From NCBI RefSeq assembly GCF_004358105.1, contig NZ_SMYL01000004.1, positions 186,001 through 250,000 on the forward strand: 64,000 bases of DNA, written 5' to 3'. Source of the DNA: Sapientia aquatica (GTDB taxonomy: Bacteria; Pseudomonadota; Gammaproteobacteria; Burkholderiales; Burkholderiaceae_D). The translations under genes and the position numbers were made by a program. Below are positions 50,509 to 60,219 of the stretch, one piece after another; the stretch's first letter is position 1, and the number at the start of each line of letters is the position of its first letter. The notes under the pieces were generated by a model. The model did not search any database. It was not told the origin of the DNA and was given only the letters and a program-made list of their open reading frames with translations.

Positions 50509-50541
50509 CAAGGCCCAACCTGCAAAACAGGTTGGGCCTTG
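50509..50541 (+). terminator. Terminator after the oxidoreductase
   Basis: CAAGGCCCAACCTG and CAGGTTGGGCCTTG form a perfect 14-base-pair stem over a five-base loop, 40 bases after the stop. The T-run is missing, but the stem is strong. Confidence 0.75.
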
Positions 50542-50628
50542 TACCATAGTCATTGCACATATCAGACAGCGCCCCGCGCCAATTCCGACTGCCTGACTCG
50601 ACCCTTCGAATACCGGACTACATGCGCC

Positions 50629-50784
50629 TTAATGCAGCGCCCAATGATTAAAACCCAGTATTGCCAACAAGCCGTAAATAATCAGAAAAAATGCAACGAT
50701 GTAATGGAAGGCTTTTGGGACAACCAAAATCAAAATTCCAGCGATGATGGCCAAAATCGGTATCAAGCTCAAATGCAGGTTCAT
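50629..50784 (-). CDS. Tiny DUF3096-like membrane protein
   Basis: A 51-residue protein: a start MNLHLSLIPILAIIAGILIL, then VVPKAFHYIVAFFLIIYGLL and an end AILGFNHWALH. Two membrane segments with a short VPKAFHY loop match the DUF3096 family of small inner-membrane proteins. The ATG at 50784 has only a weak A-rich site ahead. It lies between the oxidoreductase terminator and argP. Confidence 0.75.
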   Translation of the reverse strand: MNLHLSLIPILAIIAGILILVVPKAFHYIVAFFLIIYGLLAILGFNHWALH

Positions 50785-50928
50785 GTTGGGGGTTTCTTTA
50801 TGTTGATTTAAAGAAATAAATTTTACCTGACAATCCGATTCAGAGGTGCGTAAATTAGCTTATGTTGAAGTTGATCAGGAAGGTTTCTTGAATCCGCTTG
50901 GCAATGTCAACTCTGGTTCGCGCATCAA

Positions 50929-51834
50929 CTATGTATCCAATTTCCGCAAACTGAACGCCGCCGCATCGGCGACCATTTGCGAGATTAAATCAATCGCCTT
51001 AGATTCAATTCTCCAGCGATGCCAATACAACGGAACATCCAAAAAATGCTGCTTGTTTAGTTGTACCAATTCGCCCGAATCCAATCCTTGGTTCGCGATT
51101 TGTTCTGGCATCATGCCCCACGCTAAACCGCGTCGCGCTGCTTCGTAGAATGAGCGGGTTGTGGGGATTGCGTGGATCGGCGGCTCGATTGCTTGGTCGG
51201 TGAAGCGCGCAATAAAGACTTGTTGCAGCGCGTCTTTGCGGTTGAAGGTCAGCATCGGTGCGGCATTTAACGCTTTGGCAGTCACACCGCGTGAAAAATA
51301 TCGTTTGCGAAAACTGGGCGCGGCTACTGCCAAATAGCGCATTACGCCTAAGGCTTCAACTTTGCAGCCTTGAATTGCGTTGGGGCTGGTGCTGATGCCT
51401 GCCATCACGTTACCTTCGCGCAGCATGGCGAGCGAATGATCTTGATCTTCGGCGCGAATATCCAAGACCATCGTTCCATCTAGCGCAACTGATTCCAGCA
51501 CCAGCGCGAACCAGCTATCTAACGAATCAGCGTTGACCACAATCGGGATACGCACTTTGGTCGATTGAAGTTCTTTCTCAATTCCCAGCGCGGAAAACAC
51601 TTCGGATTCGAGTAACGCTACTTCTTCCGCGTAGCGCCACAGCATGCGACCGGCGGCGGTGGCTTGGCAGGGAATGGTGCGTTGAATCAGGATTTGGCCG
51701 ATGCGATCTTCTAATAATTTAATCCGTTGACTGATGGCAGATGGCGTCACGTTGAGCTTGCGCGCTGCTAGATCAAAGTTCCCTTCGGTGAGCACGGCGG
51801 CAAAGGCGGCGAGTTGGGCGTTATCGATTTTCAT
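50929..51834 (-). CDS. argP: LysR-type regulator ArgP
   Basis: A 301-residue ArgP/IciA-type LysR protein. The HTH segment is NFDLAARKLNVTPSAISQRI, and the effector domain starts near residue 90. The ATG at 51834 is preferred over earlier in-frame starts because it begins the HTH directly (MKIDNAQLAAFAAVLTEGNF). It is divergent from an ArgO/LysE exporter gene; the family activates this exporter in response to Arg or Lys. Confidence 0.88.
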   Translation of the reverse strand: MKIDNAQLAAFAAVLTEGNFDLAARKLNVTPSAISQRIKLLEDRIGQILIQRTIPCQATAAGRMLWRYAEEVALLESEVFSALGIEKELQSTKVRIPIVVNADSLDSWFALVLESVALDGTMVLDIRAEDQDHSLAMLREGNVMAGISTSPNAIQGCKVEALGVMRYLAVAAPSFRKRYFSRGVTAKALNAAPMLTFNRKDALQQVFIARFTDQAIEPPIHAIPTTRSFYEAARRGLAWGMMPEQIANQGLDSGELVQLNKQHFLDVPLYWHRWRIESKAIDLISQMVADAAAFSLRKLDT

Positions 51835-51843
51835 GATTAGCCA

Positions 51844-51879
51844 TTCTAATGGTTCATTAGAAAGATTAGTTTTACTAAT
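51844..51879. promoter_or_regulatory. Two palindromes in the argP-argO gap
   Basis: TTCTAATG-GTT-CATTAGAA (51844-51862) and ATTAGT-TTT-ACTAAT (51865-51879) lie next to each other and share ATTAG/CTAAT. They are candidate ArgP sites for the exporter promoter. The gap is 93 bases. Confidence 0.6.
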
Positions 51880-51927
51880 TTTAACGCAGGAAATACAATT
51901 TGCTAAAACTACTAACTTATTCACATC

Positions 51928-52530
51928 ATGACTAACGATATTATTGCTGGCTTCCTCTCGGGCGCCGTTCTCATCATCGCCATCGGCGCACAAAATTCCT
52001 TCGTACTGCGCCAAGGAATTCGGCGTGAGCATGTCTTGCCCGTAGTGCTGATTTGCGCGTTGGCGGATGCCTTGTTGATCGCAGCGGGGATTGCGGGAAT
52101 GGGCGCCTTAATTCAATCTGCGCTGATGGTGGTGACAGTTACTCGTTATGGCGGTGCGGCATTTTTACTGGCTTATGGCTGGATTGCGGCCAAGCGCGCC
52201 TTGCATCCACAACCGCTGACGGTTGATGACAAAGTGGGCGCGTCGCTCGGCGTGGCGATCGCGACCTGTTTGGCGTTTACTTTTCTTAATCCGCACGTGT
52301 ATTTGGATACGGTGATTTTGTTAGGCTCGTTGGCGAATAATCGTGGCGCGGGTAAATGGTATTTTTGGCTGGGTGCGGTGCTGTCTAGCTTTACCTGGTT
52401 TTTCTCCTTGGGATTTGGCGCGCGTTTGCTGCGCCCACTATTCAACCGCGCTGCCGCTTGGCGCGTGTTGGATACGCTGATTGCAGCGACCATGTTTGGG
52501 CTAGGAATTTTGCTGCTAACCGGCGCTTAA
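51928..52530 (+). CDS. argO: LysE/ArgO family amino acid exporter
   Basis: A 200-residue membrane protein with about six segments. The signature is GAVLIIAIGAQNSFVLRQGI (residues 10-29) followed by a GLNxG-like turn and EHVLPVVLICALADALLIAA. LysE/ArgO proteins export Arg and Lys. Adjacent divergent argP supports this. Its stop overlaps the end of the leftward BON gene by four bases. Confidence 0.9.
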   Translation: MTNDIIAGFLSGAVLIIAIGAQNSFVLRQGIRREHVLPVVLICALADALLIAAGIAGMGALIQSALMVVTVTRYGGAAFLLAYGWIAAKRALHPQPLTVDDKVGASLGVAIATCLAFTFLNPHVYLDTVILLGSLANNRGAGKWYFWLGAVLSSFTWFFSLGFGARLLRPLFNRAAAWRVLDTLIAATMFGLGILLLTGA

Positions 52531-52805
52531 AAATCAATCGGGCTGCTGCGACGAAAAGCCGATACGTCCTGCTCATCGCGCAATTCGCTCGCCGTCTCTA
52601 TTTGAATACTTTGCTCGACACGTTTCACGTCAGCGATATTAATGGCGGCTGCTTGCGCCATCGTTGTAATCAATTCAGAGCTAACTATTCCCGTTAAGGT
52701 CACCACTCCATCTTTCACAGCGACCTCAATATCGCTGCCTGCTAACAGCGCATCGGCTTTCAATGCGGCGATGACATCTTGCTGAATTTGCGGATCGGTT
52801 TTCAT
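52527..52805 (-). CDS. BON domain protein
   Basis: A 92-residue protein with one BON domain: DPQIQQDVIAALKADALLAG (residues 4-23), IEVAVKDGVVTLTGIVSSEL (25-44), then VKRVEQSIQIE. The ATG at 52805 has AAAGGA ahead. No signal peptide is seen. BON proteins bind phospholipid or oligomerise; this one may be a small stress protein. Confidence 0.85.
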   Translation of the reverse strand: MKTDPQIQQDVIAALKADALLAGSDIEVAVKDGVVTLTGIVSSELITTMAQAAAINIADVKRVEQSIQIETASELRDEQDVSAFRRSSPIDF

Positions 52806-53010
52806 GGTTATTCCTTTTGTTATCGCGTTTACGATGCGATAAGTAAGCCACAAGGTACGAAACTGATCGGTGTGTTCGGTCACATTGGAAGTAAAAATAA
52901 CTGCGCAATATCGCGCCGAAACTAATTTCTGCAAAAACCCTTAAACTACGCCTTTCACATTTGAGCCCCTTTCGCCGCCCGTCGGCTTTTTGAACATTGC
53001 GAGAAATACC

Positions 53011-53886
53011 ATGACAGATTCCGTAGAATACGTCCCACCAAAAGTATGGACTTGGGTAAAACCTAACGGCGGCACGTTCGCCAGCATTAATCGCCCGATT
53101 GCTGGCGCAACCCACGACCAAGAATTGCCGATTGGTCGCCATCCGCTGCAACTCTATTCACTGGCCACACCTAACGGCGTCAAAGTCACCATCATGTTGG
53201 AAGAGTTACTGGCGCTCGGTCACAGCGGCGCAGAATACGATGCGTGGTTAATCAAAATCGGTGACGGTAATCAGTTCGGATCAGGCTTTGTGGACGTCAA
53301 TCCTAATTCTAAGATTCCCGCACTAATGGATCGCAGCAGCGACAAGCCGATTCGGGTATTTGAATCGGGTTCGATCTTGCTCTATTTAGCTGAAAAGTTT
53401 GACGCATTTTTACCGAAAGACATTGCCACTCGCACCGAAACCTTAAATTGGTTGTTTTGGCAGATGGGCAGCGCACCGTATTTAGGCGGTGGCTTTGGTC
53501 ACTTTTACGCTTATGCGCCGACTAAGATTGAATACGCTATCGACCGTTTTGCGATGGAAGTTAAACGTGAACTCGATGTACTGGATCGCCGTTTGGCGGA
53601 CAACCAATTCCTAGCCGGGGACGAATACACGATTGCGGATATCGCGGTGTTTCCTTGGTACGGCGGATTGGTCAAAGGCTGGGTTTATAATGCCGCCGAA
53701 TTTTTGAGCACCCATGAATACAAACATGTGCAGCGCTGGGCCGATCAAATTGCTGCGCGTCCCGCGGTCAAACGTGGGCGCATGGTCAACAAGGTCAATG
53801 GCGAGTTGTCCGAGCAACTGCATGAACGCCATGAGGCCAGCGATTTTGACACCAAGACGCAAGACAAGCTCAATCCAGCGTCATAA
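53011..53886 (+). CDS. yghU: Nu-class glutathione S-transferase YghU
   Basis: A 291-residue protein closely resembling E. coli YghU. N-terminal VWTWVKPNGGTFASINRPIA, then HPLQLYSLATPNGVKVTIML (about 44-63) and GSGFVDVNPNSKIPALMDRS. The C-terminal domain has DEYTIADIAVFPWYGG and KHVQRWADQIAARPAVKRGR. The ATG at 53011 matches the YghU start; a site GAGAAA is weak. It has disulphide-bond reductase activity in E. coli. Confidence 0.93.
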   Translation: MTDSVEYVPPKVWTWVKPNGGTFASINRPIAGATHDQELPIGRHPLQLYSLATPNGVKVTIMLEELLALGHSGAEYDAWLIKIGDGNQFGSGFVDVNPNSKIPALMDRSSDKPIRVFESGSILLYLAEKFDAFLPKDIATRTETLNWLFWQMGSAPYLGGGFGHFYAYAPTKIEYAIDRFAMEVKRELDVLDRRLADNQFLAGDEYTIADIAVFPWYGGLVKGWVYNAAEFLSTHEYKHVQRWADQIAARPAVKRGRMVNKVNGELSEQLHERHEASDFDTKTQDKLNPAS

Positions 53887-53935
53887 CATTTAAATTTTGG
53901 CTTGATGAATTTCGTCAACCGACTATGCATTAAAA

Positions 53936-53968
53936 AATGCCCGCTGCAGTTTTTTTGCAACGGGCATT
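53936..53968 (-). terminator. Bidirectional terminator between yghU and the MFS gene
   Basis: AATGCCCG and CGGGCATT form an eight-base-pair stem with a T-rich loop; on the minus strand a T-run follows (TTTTT). It ends the leftward MFS/aminotransferase transcript and possibly yghU. Confidence 0.7.
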
Positions 53969-54011
53969 CTTATTGATTCAAGCAACAGTCAGACCACGAA
54001 AAAGCAGCAGG

Positions 54012-55250
54012 TTAATCCGCCAACCTTTCCTTCGCCTGACGCACCTTATATTTATACAACGCACCAATTGCCGCGGTAATAAAACCCGCCGCTGCGCCGA
54101 CGCCTAATGCCCAACGCGGCCCGAACGCGTCAGCCACCCAACCCACCAGAGGTGCGCCCAACGGAGTGCAGCCTAAAAATATCCCCATATATATCGCCAT
54201 CACGCGCCCACGCATGGCGGGGTCGGTTGAAAGTTGCACGAAGCTGTTGGCCGTGGTGGTAAACATTTGCGTGGTCAGCCCAAGCGCGACCAAAAAAGCA
54301 CCGAACAACATCGCGTTCGGCATCACGGCAGCTAGCGCCGCGACCACGCCAAAACCAAACGCACTCAGGGTTAAAAACGATAAACTAGGCGCAGATTTAC
54401 CCGCCACATGCAGCGCACCCATGACAGAGCCAATGGCCATCATTGACGACAACATTCCATACAAGTGCGCGCCACCATGAAAGGTCGTGATCGACATCGT
54501 GGAAATAAATACCGGAAAATTCAGCCCGTAAGTTCCCAAAATGAATAGCATTAGCAGGGCCATGATTAATTCTGGCTTGGTGCGAATGTAGGACAGTCCA
54601 GCGAAGAAGCCGCCGCTGGAATTGAGCTTGCTCGATTTTTGACGTAGCTCGCTGGTACGCATTTGAGTTAGCGACGCAATCACGCCAATAAACGAAGCGG
54701 CATTCAACACAAACACCCAACCAACCCCGATCAACGAAATCAACACACCGCCGATAGCCGGTCCGATCAATTGAGCGCTATTAAATAAGGAGGAATTGAG
54801 CGCCACCGCATTCGGCAAATCGTCGTCGCCCACTAATTCTGCGAGAAAGGTTTGGCGCGCCGGGGAATCAAACGCGGTGATGCAGCCCATGATTCCGGCA
54901 AAAGCGTACACATGCCACAAGGCGACATGACCGGATAACACCAACAACCCAAGCGCCAAGGCAGTCAAGCCCAATGCCGACTGAGTGATGATTAACAATT
55001 TGCGCCTATCGTATTGATCTGCCAAACGTCCCGCTACCGACATCAACACAATCGGCGGGCCAAACTGCAACGCCATTACTACTCCAACCGCGGCCCCGCT
55101 GTGATTGGTTAGCTGAGACATGACCAACCAATCTTGCGCGATGCGTTGCATCCACGTGCCCACATTTGAGACTAACGCACCCATGCACCAAATGCGGTAA
55201 TTGTAGGTGCGCAGGGAGCGGAAGGTATTTCTAAAGCGTGAAGTTGGCAT
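54012..55250 (-). CDS. MFS exporter (EntS/MFS_3-like)
   Basis: A 412-residue major facilitator with about 12 membrane segments. The N-terminal region (YNYRIWCMGALVSNVGTWMQ, then RIAQDWLVMSQLT) and the motif A-like GRLADQYDRRKLLI are typical of the EntS/MFS_3 exporter group. The start at 55250 shares a base with the aminotransferase stop (TAATG), which is preferred over the upstream codon at 55274. The gene is translated together with the aminotransferase. Confidence 0.88.
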   Translation of the reverse strand: MPTSRFRNTFRSLRTYNYRIWCMGALVSNVGTWMQRIAQDWLVMSQLTNHSGAAVGVVMALQFGPPIVLMSVAGRLADQYDRRKLLIITQSALGLTALALGLLVLSGHVALWHVYAFAGIMGCITAFDSPARQTFLAELVGDDDLPNAVALNSSLFNSAQLIGPAIGGVLISLIGVGWVFVLNAASFIGVIASLTQMRTSELRQKSSKLNSSGGFFAGLSYIRTKPELIMALLMLFILGTYGLNFPVFISTMSITTFHGGAHLYGMLSSMMAIGSVMGALHVAGKSAPSLSFLTLSAFGFGVVAALAAVMPNAMLFGAFLVALGLTTQMFTTTANSFVQLSTDPAMRGRVMAIYMGIFLGCTPLGAPLVGWVADAFGPRWALGVGAAAGFITAAIGALYKYKVRQAKERLAD

Positions 55251-56383
55251 TAACGAGTTTGGGCGGCGAACCAAGGTTGAAGACGTTCAATCGCTTCGAC
55301 GACTTGTGGCGTCGAAACAGCAAAACTAATACGGAAAAAATGCCGGCCATCGACCGGATCAAAATCAATACCGGGCGCGGTGGCGACTCCGGTTTCGCGC
55401 AATAATTTTTCGCAAAATTGCAAGCTGTTGTCGGTCAAGTGACCGATGTTGGCGTAAATATAAAATGCGCCATCAGGCGGTGCGATGGCAGTTAAACCTA
55501 AGGCGGGTAAGGCATTCAACAACAGGCGGCGATTTTCGGTATAGACCTTCACGTGTTCATGCAACTCGTCTTGGTTATTCAATGCGACCAATGCCATGTG
55601 CTGGCTTAAGGTCGGCGGAGTTAGATACATATTGCTGGCAAACGCCGCCGCCCGTTCGGCCAATTTTGGCGGCGCTAATAACCAACCTAAACGCCATGCC
55701 ACCATGCTAAAAAATTTAGAAAAACTATTGATCACTATTGCGTTTGGTTCGAACTCCAACATTGACCGCGCAGGACTTGTGTAAGACAGCCCATGATAAA
55801 TTTCATCCGAAATAATTTGTATTCCACGCTCGCGGCACACAACGGTGATCGCCGCCAATTCGTCGGCCTCGATAATCGTGCCGGTGGGATTGGCTGGGCT
55901 GGCAATAATCACACCAGCCGGTGCAGGAATGAGTTCGGCTAAATGCATGGCAGTGAGTTGGAAGCGGGTGGTCGCATCGCAGGCGATTTCGACCGGAACT
56001 AGGTTGACTGCTTTGATTACGTTGCGATAAGCCACATAACCGGGGCGCGCTAAGGCTATTCGGTCACCAGGTGAAAAAGCCGAACTTAGCGCCAACACTA
56101 GCGCAGGCGATGCGCCACAAGTCAGCACGAATTGCTCAGCACTGACCTGCACTCCATAGCTATCCAAATAATGCTGCGCCAGCCGCGTTTTTAACGGCAC
56201 GCTATCAAAATAGCCCATTCCGTCGGTATCGAGAATGTCATGCGCGCGCGCAATTGCCGCTTGTGGCGCACCGGTCGAAGGTTGACCAAATTCCATGTGA
56301 ATGATGGAACGCCCCTCGGCTTTTAGTTGGTGTGCGATTTTGCTAATGCCAATGGCGTAAAACGGATCAATTTGTGCGCTCAT
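55250..56383 (-). CDS. PLP-dependent aminotransferase (class I/II)
   Basis: A 377-residue enzyme. Fold-type I features: HMEFGQPSTGAPQAAI near the start, LTCGASPALVLALSSAF, the ASPANPTGTI asparagine, ISDEIYHGLSY with the PLP-binding Asp/Tyr, and the lysine in NSFSKFFSM (Schiff base). It ends with FFRISFAVSTPQV. The ATG at 56383 has GGAAAG ahead. Substrate is probably an aromatic or aspartate-type amino acid. It is coupled to the MFS exporter. Confidence 0.88.
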   Translation of the reverse strand: MSAQIDPFYAIGISKIAHQLKAEGRSIIHMEFGQPSTGAPQAAIARAHDILDTDGMGYFDSVPLKTRLAQHYLDSYGVQVSAEQFVLTCGASPALVLALSSAFSPGDRIALARPGYVAYRNVIKAVNLVPVEIACDATTRFQLTAMHLAELIPAPAGVIIASPANPTGTIIEADELAAITVVCRERGIQIISDEIYHGLSYTSPARSMLEFEPNAIVINSFSKFFSMVAWRLGWLLAPPKLAERAAAFASNMYLTPPTLSQHMALVALNNQDELHEHVKVYTENRRLLLNALPALGLTAIAPPDGAFYIYANIGHLTDNSLQFCEKLLRETGVATAPGIDFDPVDGRHFFRISFAVSTPQVVEAIERLQPWFAAQTR

Positions 56384-56639
56384 GCTGGTGCTTTCCAACT
56401 CATTAGTTATTGCCAGTTAAGTACTGGTGAAGTGTTTTGGTGTTAGTGATTTTTGGTGAGATAAAAGTAGTGCTTGAGCTACGCATCCCAAAAAACAAGG
56501 CTGACATAGTAGCACTCACAAATAAAGCGTGTTTATAGCACGAGTTAAAGCCGAGCTGAAGCTAGTTTTAAGCACAACCAACGCGCAAGCAAAGTCGGCA
56601 CCGCACTTAATCAGAAGCTAATTTTCGTTCCCCTATTTT

Positions 56640-57503
56640 TTATCTCTCGGGCAAAGGAATAAAGTCACTTTCACCCGGCACCATCGGGAAAGTACCGGAC
56701 TTCCAGGCTAACTTCGCCGCTTCGATTCTGTCGTTAGAACTCGCGACCAAATTCCACCAAATGAGTCTTGGACTCGCCAACGGTTGACCACCGAATAACA
56801 CCAAGCGCGAACCTGCTTGCACCGTGACTGCGCCGATATTGCCATCGTCAAATACCAACAATTCATTGGTCACCAGCGATTCGTCAGCATGACTTGCCTG
56901 ACCAAGCGCCACATACAAGGCCAACTCAAATCCAGGGTAAGAGAAATTCAATGCAAAGTCTTGCTTGGCGTCGATGATAGCCAACACCAAAGGCGATGTC
57001 GTGACAACTGGCGACGTGAGCCCAAAGGCGGAGCCAGCCACGACCGTGATCGTCGCGTTGATCGTGTCGCTAGTTGGAATATCCGCCGCGGCATAATGCT
57101 GAAAGCTTGGCGTAATATCCTCCTGTCCGTCAGGTAGAGCGACCCAAAATTGCAGTCCCTCCAGCATACGCGCCACCGATTTATCATCAGGGTGGGTGCG
57201 TTCGGAATGCGCGATGCCATTCCCTGCGGTCATCCAATTCACATCGCCCGGACCAATCAACACTTCATTACCAAGGCTGTCGCGATGCACCATGCGACCA
57301 TTGAACAAGTAAGTCAGCGTGGATAGGCCGATATGCGGATGCGCCCTGACATCGGCATCTTGATCAGGCTGCGCGATTGCGGGGCCCATGTGATCTAAAA
57401 AGCAAAACGGACCAAGCAAGCGCTTACGGCGCTCAGGCAAAATGCGGTGCACTGTTAATCCGGCGGCGATATTGGCATTACGCGCTGCAATTTTTAAAGT
57501 CAT
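56640..57503 (-). CDS. Pirin family protein
   Basis: A 287-residue bicupin. The metal-binding N-terminal cupin shows RAHPHIGLSTLTYLFNGRMV (about residues 54-72) and HRDSLGNEVLIGPGDVNWMT, then AHSERTH. The C-terminal cupin is without a clear metal site. Related pirins are quercetinase-like or redox sensors. It has no adjacent operon partner. Confidence 0.9.
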   Translation of the reverse strand: MTLKIAARNANIAAGLTVHRILPERRKRLLGPFCFLDHMGPAIAQPDQDADVRAHPHIGLSTLTYLFNGRMVHRDSLGNEVLIGPGDVNWMTAGNGIAHSERTHPDDKSVARMLEGLQFWVALPDGQEDITPSFQHYAAADIPTSDTINATITVVAGSAFGLTSPVVTTSPLVLAIIDAKQDFALNFSYPGFELALYVALGQASHADESLVTNELLVFDDGNIGAVTVQAGSRLVLFGGQPLASPRLIWWNLVASSNDRIEAAKLAWKSGTFPMVPGESDFIPLPER

Positions 57504-57621
57504 AAGGCCTCACTAGGGATGAGATTTGACATAAACTCGCGGTTGCAAAACTAGTTCAACAAAAGCAAACGGCGACACGCATTGCACTCCAGCGTTAGCA
57601 ACAATATACAAAGGGCTAAAC

Positions 57622-57999
57622 ATGGTCAACGGAAAAAGACAAACTAAGCTAGTGGCCGACATGACGGCTGGAATTCACCGCATTATCGCCGATGCGCCAG
57701 TGGCACTCGGCGGCAGCGATCAAGGCCCCGGTCCGCACGAAATCTTTGAGGCGTCGCTGGTCGCTTGCACCATTATCACGTTACAAATGTATGCCGACCG
57801 TCATCAATGGAATTTGGACAGCGCCGAAGTGACGGTGAAGATTGATAAAGAAGGGGCGGAATCGCATTTGACGCGCGAGGTGAAATTAATCGGTGATTTA
57901 AGCGATGAGCAGCGCGACAAGTTGTTTGAGATCGCGGATAAATGCCCGATTCATAAACTCATGTCCAGCCACATTTCTATCTCAACTGTTCGCCATTAA
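57622..57999 (+). CDS. OsmC/Ohr-family peroxide reductase
   Basis: A 125-residue OsmC protein. The paired catalytic cysteines are C49 in SLVACTII and C108 in DKCPIHK. The sequence GPGPHEIFEASLVACT is the family core. It reduces organic hydroperoxides by thiol chemistry. AAAGGGC precedes the ATG. Convergent with the TonB receptor gene, 17 bases apart. Confidence 0.9.
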   Translation: MVNGKRQTKLVADMTAGIHRIIADAPVALGGSDQGPGPHEIFEASLVACTIITLQMYADRHQWNLDSAEVTVKIDKEGAESHLTREVKLIGDLSDEQRDKLFEIADKCPIHKLMSSHISISTVRH

Positions 58000-58016
58000 G
58001 CGTCAGTTTGAATGCA

Positions 58017-60218
58017 TTATTGATCGTATTCAAAGCCATCGGATTTTGATTTTTTGCTCGCTCCAAACGCGTAATTAAAACCAACATACGCGATACGTCC
58101 ATATTGAAAACGGTTATAGGTTTCTTGCAGGGTGGGCGTATTGACTGTGCGGATTGAACGCTGACAGTTGAACACATCAGAGACGGTAACCACCAACGCT
58201 AAATTAGACTTGAGTTGGCGCTTATAGCCCATATTGACCAAATTAATGGCAGCAATCGTGCCTTGCGGGGTGAGCTGTTTATCGGTGCGATTGAATGAAA
58301 TCTGCGCGGTGTCGATGGCGCTTGGTCGGTAATCCAAACTGGCCTTGAGATTAATGCCCGTAGTTGAAGACAGCGAACTGCTGGCGCTCTCGGTATCAAC
58401 TTGGGTGTAGTACAAATTGCTGCTAAATCGATAGCTCAGCGCAGACAGCAATGCCCCGTCGCTCATCAATTCCAAGCCACCCGAGCGTAGCAATGGAATA
58501 TTCGTCTTTTGTGTCAATACCACATTGGGTGCGACCAAACTCGTCAATACGCTAAAGCCATTGTTGATTTGCTTCACATAGACATTTACACCAACACTGC
58601 GCGCTTCTTGCTCGACGCGATAACCGGCCTCCAGCGTTTGGCTTTGTTGCGGCAACAAATTAGGATTGCCGCTTTGCAGATTGTGCGGATCGCGGTAGTC
58701 GATGTAGGGATCTAAATCATCGGGATCGGGCCGCGCTAGCCGCTTGCTGTAGGCCAGCGACAAAGTCGCTTGCTTGTCTAACTGACGCTCGATATGTACG
58801 TTGGGATAGAAGCCCGAATAATTATGCTGATTAATTTGATTGGATGTGATTTGATCGCCTTGGCTTTGTGTCAATTCGGCGCGCAAACCGGCCAAGATTT
58901 GAACGACGCCAACCGTTTGCTGATAAGAGCTATACGCCGATGTGATTGTGCGTTGGTAGCGGAACTGGCTATTGAGTGACGGACTAGCCTCTAATTGGCC
59001 GTTAGCTGGATTGATGTCGCTACCGGTATTATCGAATTGATCGTGATCGCGCTTAACGCTAATACCCAATTTAATCGTTTGCCGTTCCGAGATCGCGTTG
59101 CGGTAATCGGCACTAAAATCCCCGGTAATAAAATGATGATTTTGGTAGAGCTGATTGCCGCCAAGTTTGCCCGCAGGGATAGTAGCCATGGTCGTTAATA
59201 AATAACGCTCGCGCTCCTTGTCGGTGCTGCGATGCAGGGTCAATTCCAACACTTCATCGGACGACGAGAGATTGTTCTTCACATTTAAGCGTTGCTCGCC
59301 GCTCAAACTCCATTCATGTCCATCGCTGTGCCCCAATGTGTCGCCCGTTATGCTGCCATCGGACAGGCTAGATATATCTTGCGAGTTATAGAAACGATAG
59401 CCGCTGCGTTGGCGCAGTTTGAAATCAAATCCAACTGATTGATCTTCATCGACGCGGTAATTGAGAGCGCCTTTTAGCGATGGAATTAAGCGACGGGCAT
59501 TTTCATTTAAGGTCTCGGCACTGTTGCCAATATTCACACCATCAACGAGCGTAGCAAAATTGGTTGTGATATTGCGCTGCCTATCATCTTGACGCAAACC
59601 TAGGCCACCCGACAAATTAAGCTGCGAGGTATTGAGCGCGCCGCTCAGATCGGCCACATAGCGTCGGACATTTCCCGCGTTCAAAGCTAGCGCGCCGGAC
59701 GAGCCGGGTTGGCGATTGCGCTTGGTAATAATGTTGATCACGCCGCCTGTGCCATCCGACATGTATTCGGCGGGGGCGTTGGTCATCACTTCCACCTTTT
59801 CAATATCGCTGGCGGAATATTGCAACAAACCTTGACCCGCATTGGCGCCCGATAACTGCGCCGATGGTTTGCCATCAATCAGAATCGTGATCTTGTTATC
59901 ACCACGCAGCGCCACGTTGCCGTCGCCATCGACTTGGACTGATGGAATCGAATTAAGAATATCGGCAGCCGTTCCCGTACTGCTTTGCAGATCGGCCGCG
60001 ACGTTGTATACCTTGCGATATAAATCAACCCGGGTCGGTTTGATTTTTGAACTAACGGTAACGGTATGCACCGCTTTATCGTCGGCACTAGGTTGATCGA
60101 TGATGGGTTTAACTGCTGGGCTTGACGCGGATGGAACTTGCTCATCCGCTGCCCAAACGTACTCAGAACAAACCAGCAATAACGCTGCTGGCAAGGCTAA
60201 TAATTGAAGTGGCTGCAC
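58017..60218 (-). CDS. TonB-dependent outer membrane receptor
   Basis: A 733-residue receptor. It has a signal peptide (LLALPAALLLVCSEYVWA), a TonB-box-like region, a plug with SVQVDGDGNVALRGDNKITI and ILIDGKPSAQLSG, and an OMP_b-brl_3 type barrel with many Asn/Gln-rich strands; the end is ...NYAFGASKKSKSDGF. GTG at 60218 is the likely start, just after the kinase stop (TAACGTG). The operon with acid phosphatase and a two-component pair suggests import of an organophosphate such as phytate. Confidence 0.88.
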   Translation of the reverse strand: MQPLQLLALPAALLLVCSEYVWAADEQVPSASSPAVKPIIDQPSADDKAVHTVTVSSKIKPTRVDLYRKVYNVAADLQSSTGTAADILNSIPSVQVDGDGNVALRGDNKITILIDGKPSAQLSGANAGQGLLQYSASDIEKVEVMTNAPAEYMSDGTGGVINIITKRNRQPGSSGALALNAGNVRRYVADLSGALNTSQLNLSGGLGLRQDDRQRNITTNFATLVDGVNIGNSAETLNENARRLIPSLKGALNYRVDEDQSVGFDFKLRQRSGYRFYNSQDISSLSDGSITGDTLGHSDGHEWSLSGEQRLNVKNNLSSSDEVLELTLHRSTDKERERYLLTTMATIPAGKLGGNQLYQNHHFITGDFSADYRNAISERQTIKLGISVKRDHDQFDNTGSDINPANGQLEASPSLNSQFRYQRTITSAYSSYQQTVGVVQILAGLRAELTQSQGDQITSNQINQHNYSGFYPNVHIERQLDKQATLSLAYSKRLARPDPDDLDPYIDYRDPHNLQSGNPNLLPQQSQTLEAGYRVEQEARSVGVNVYVKQINNGFSVLTSLVAPNVVLTQKTNIPLLRSGGLELMSDGALLSALSYRFSSNLYYTQVDTESASSSLSSTTGINLKASLDYRPSAIDTAQISFNRTDKQLTPQGTIAAINLVNMGYKRQLKSNLALVVTVSDVFNCQRSIRTVNTPTLQETYNRFQYGRIAYVGFNYAFGASKKSKSDGFEYDQ

Positions 60219-60219
60219 G

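Noticed and set aside
50539-50811. Rightward frame of 90 codons before argP
   Set aside because: Composition is atypical and it is the complement of a convincing 51-residue DUF3096-like gene.
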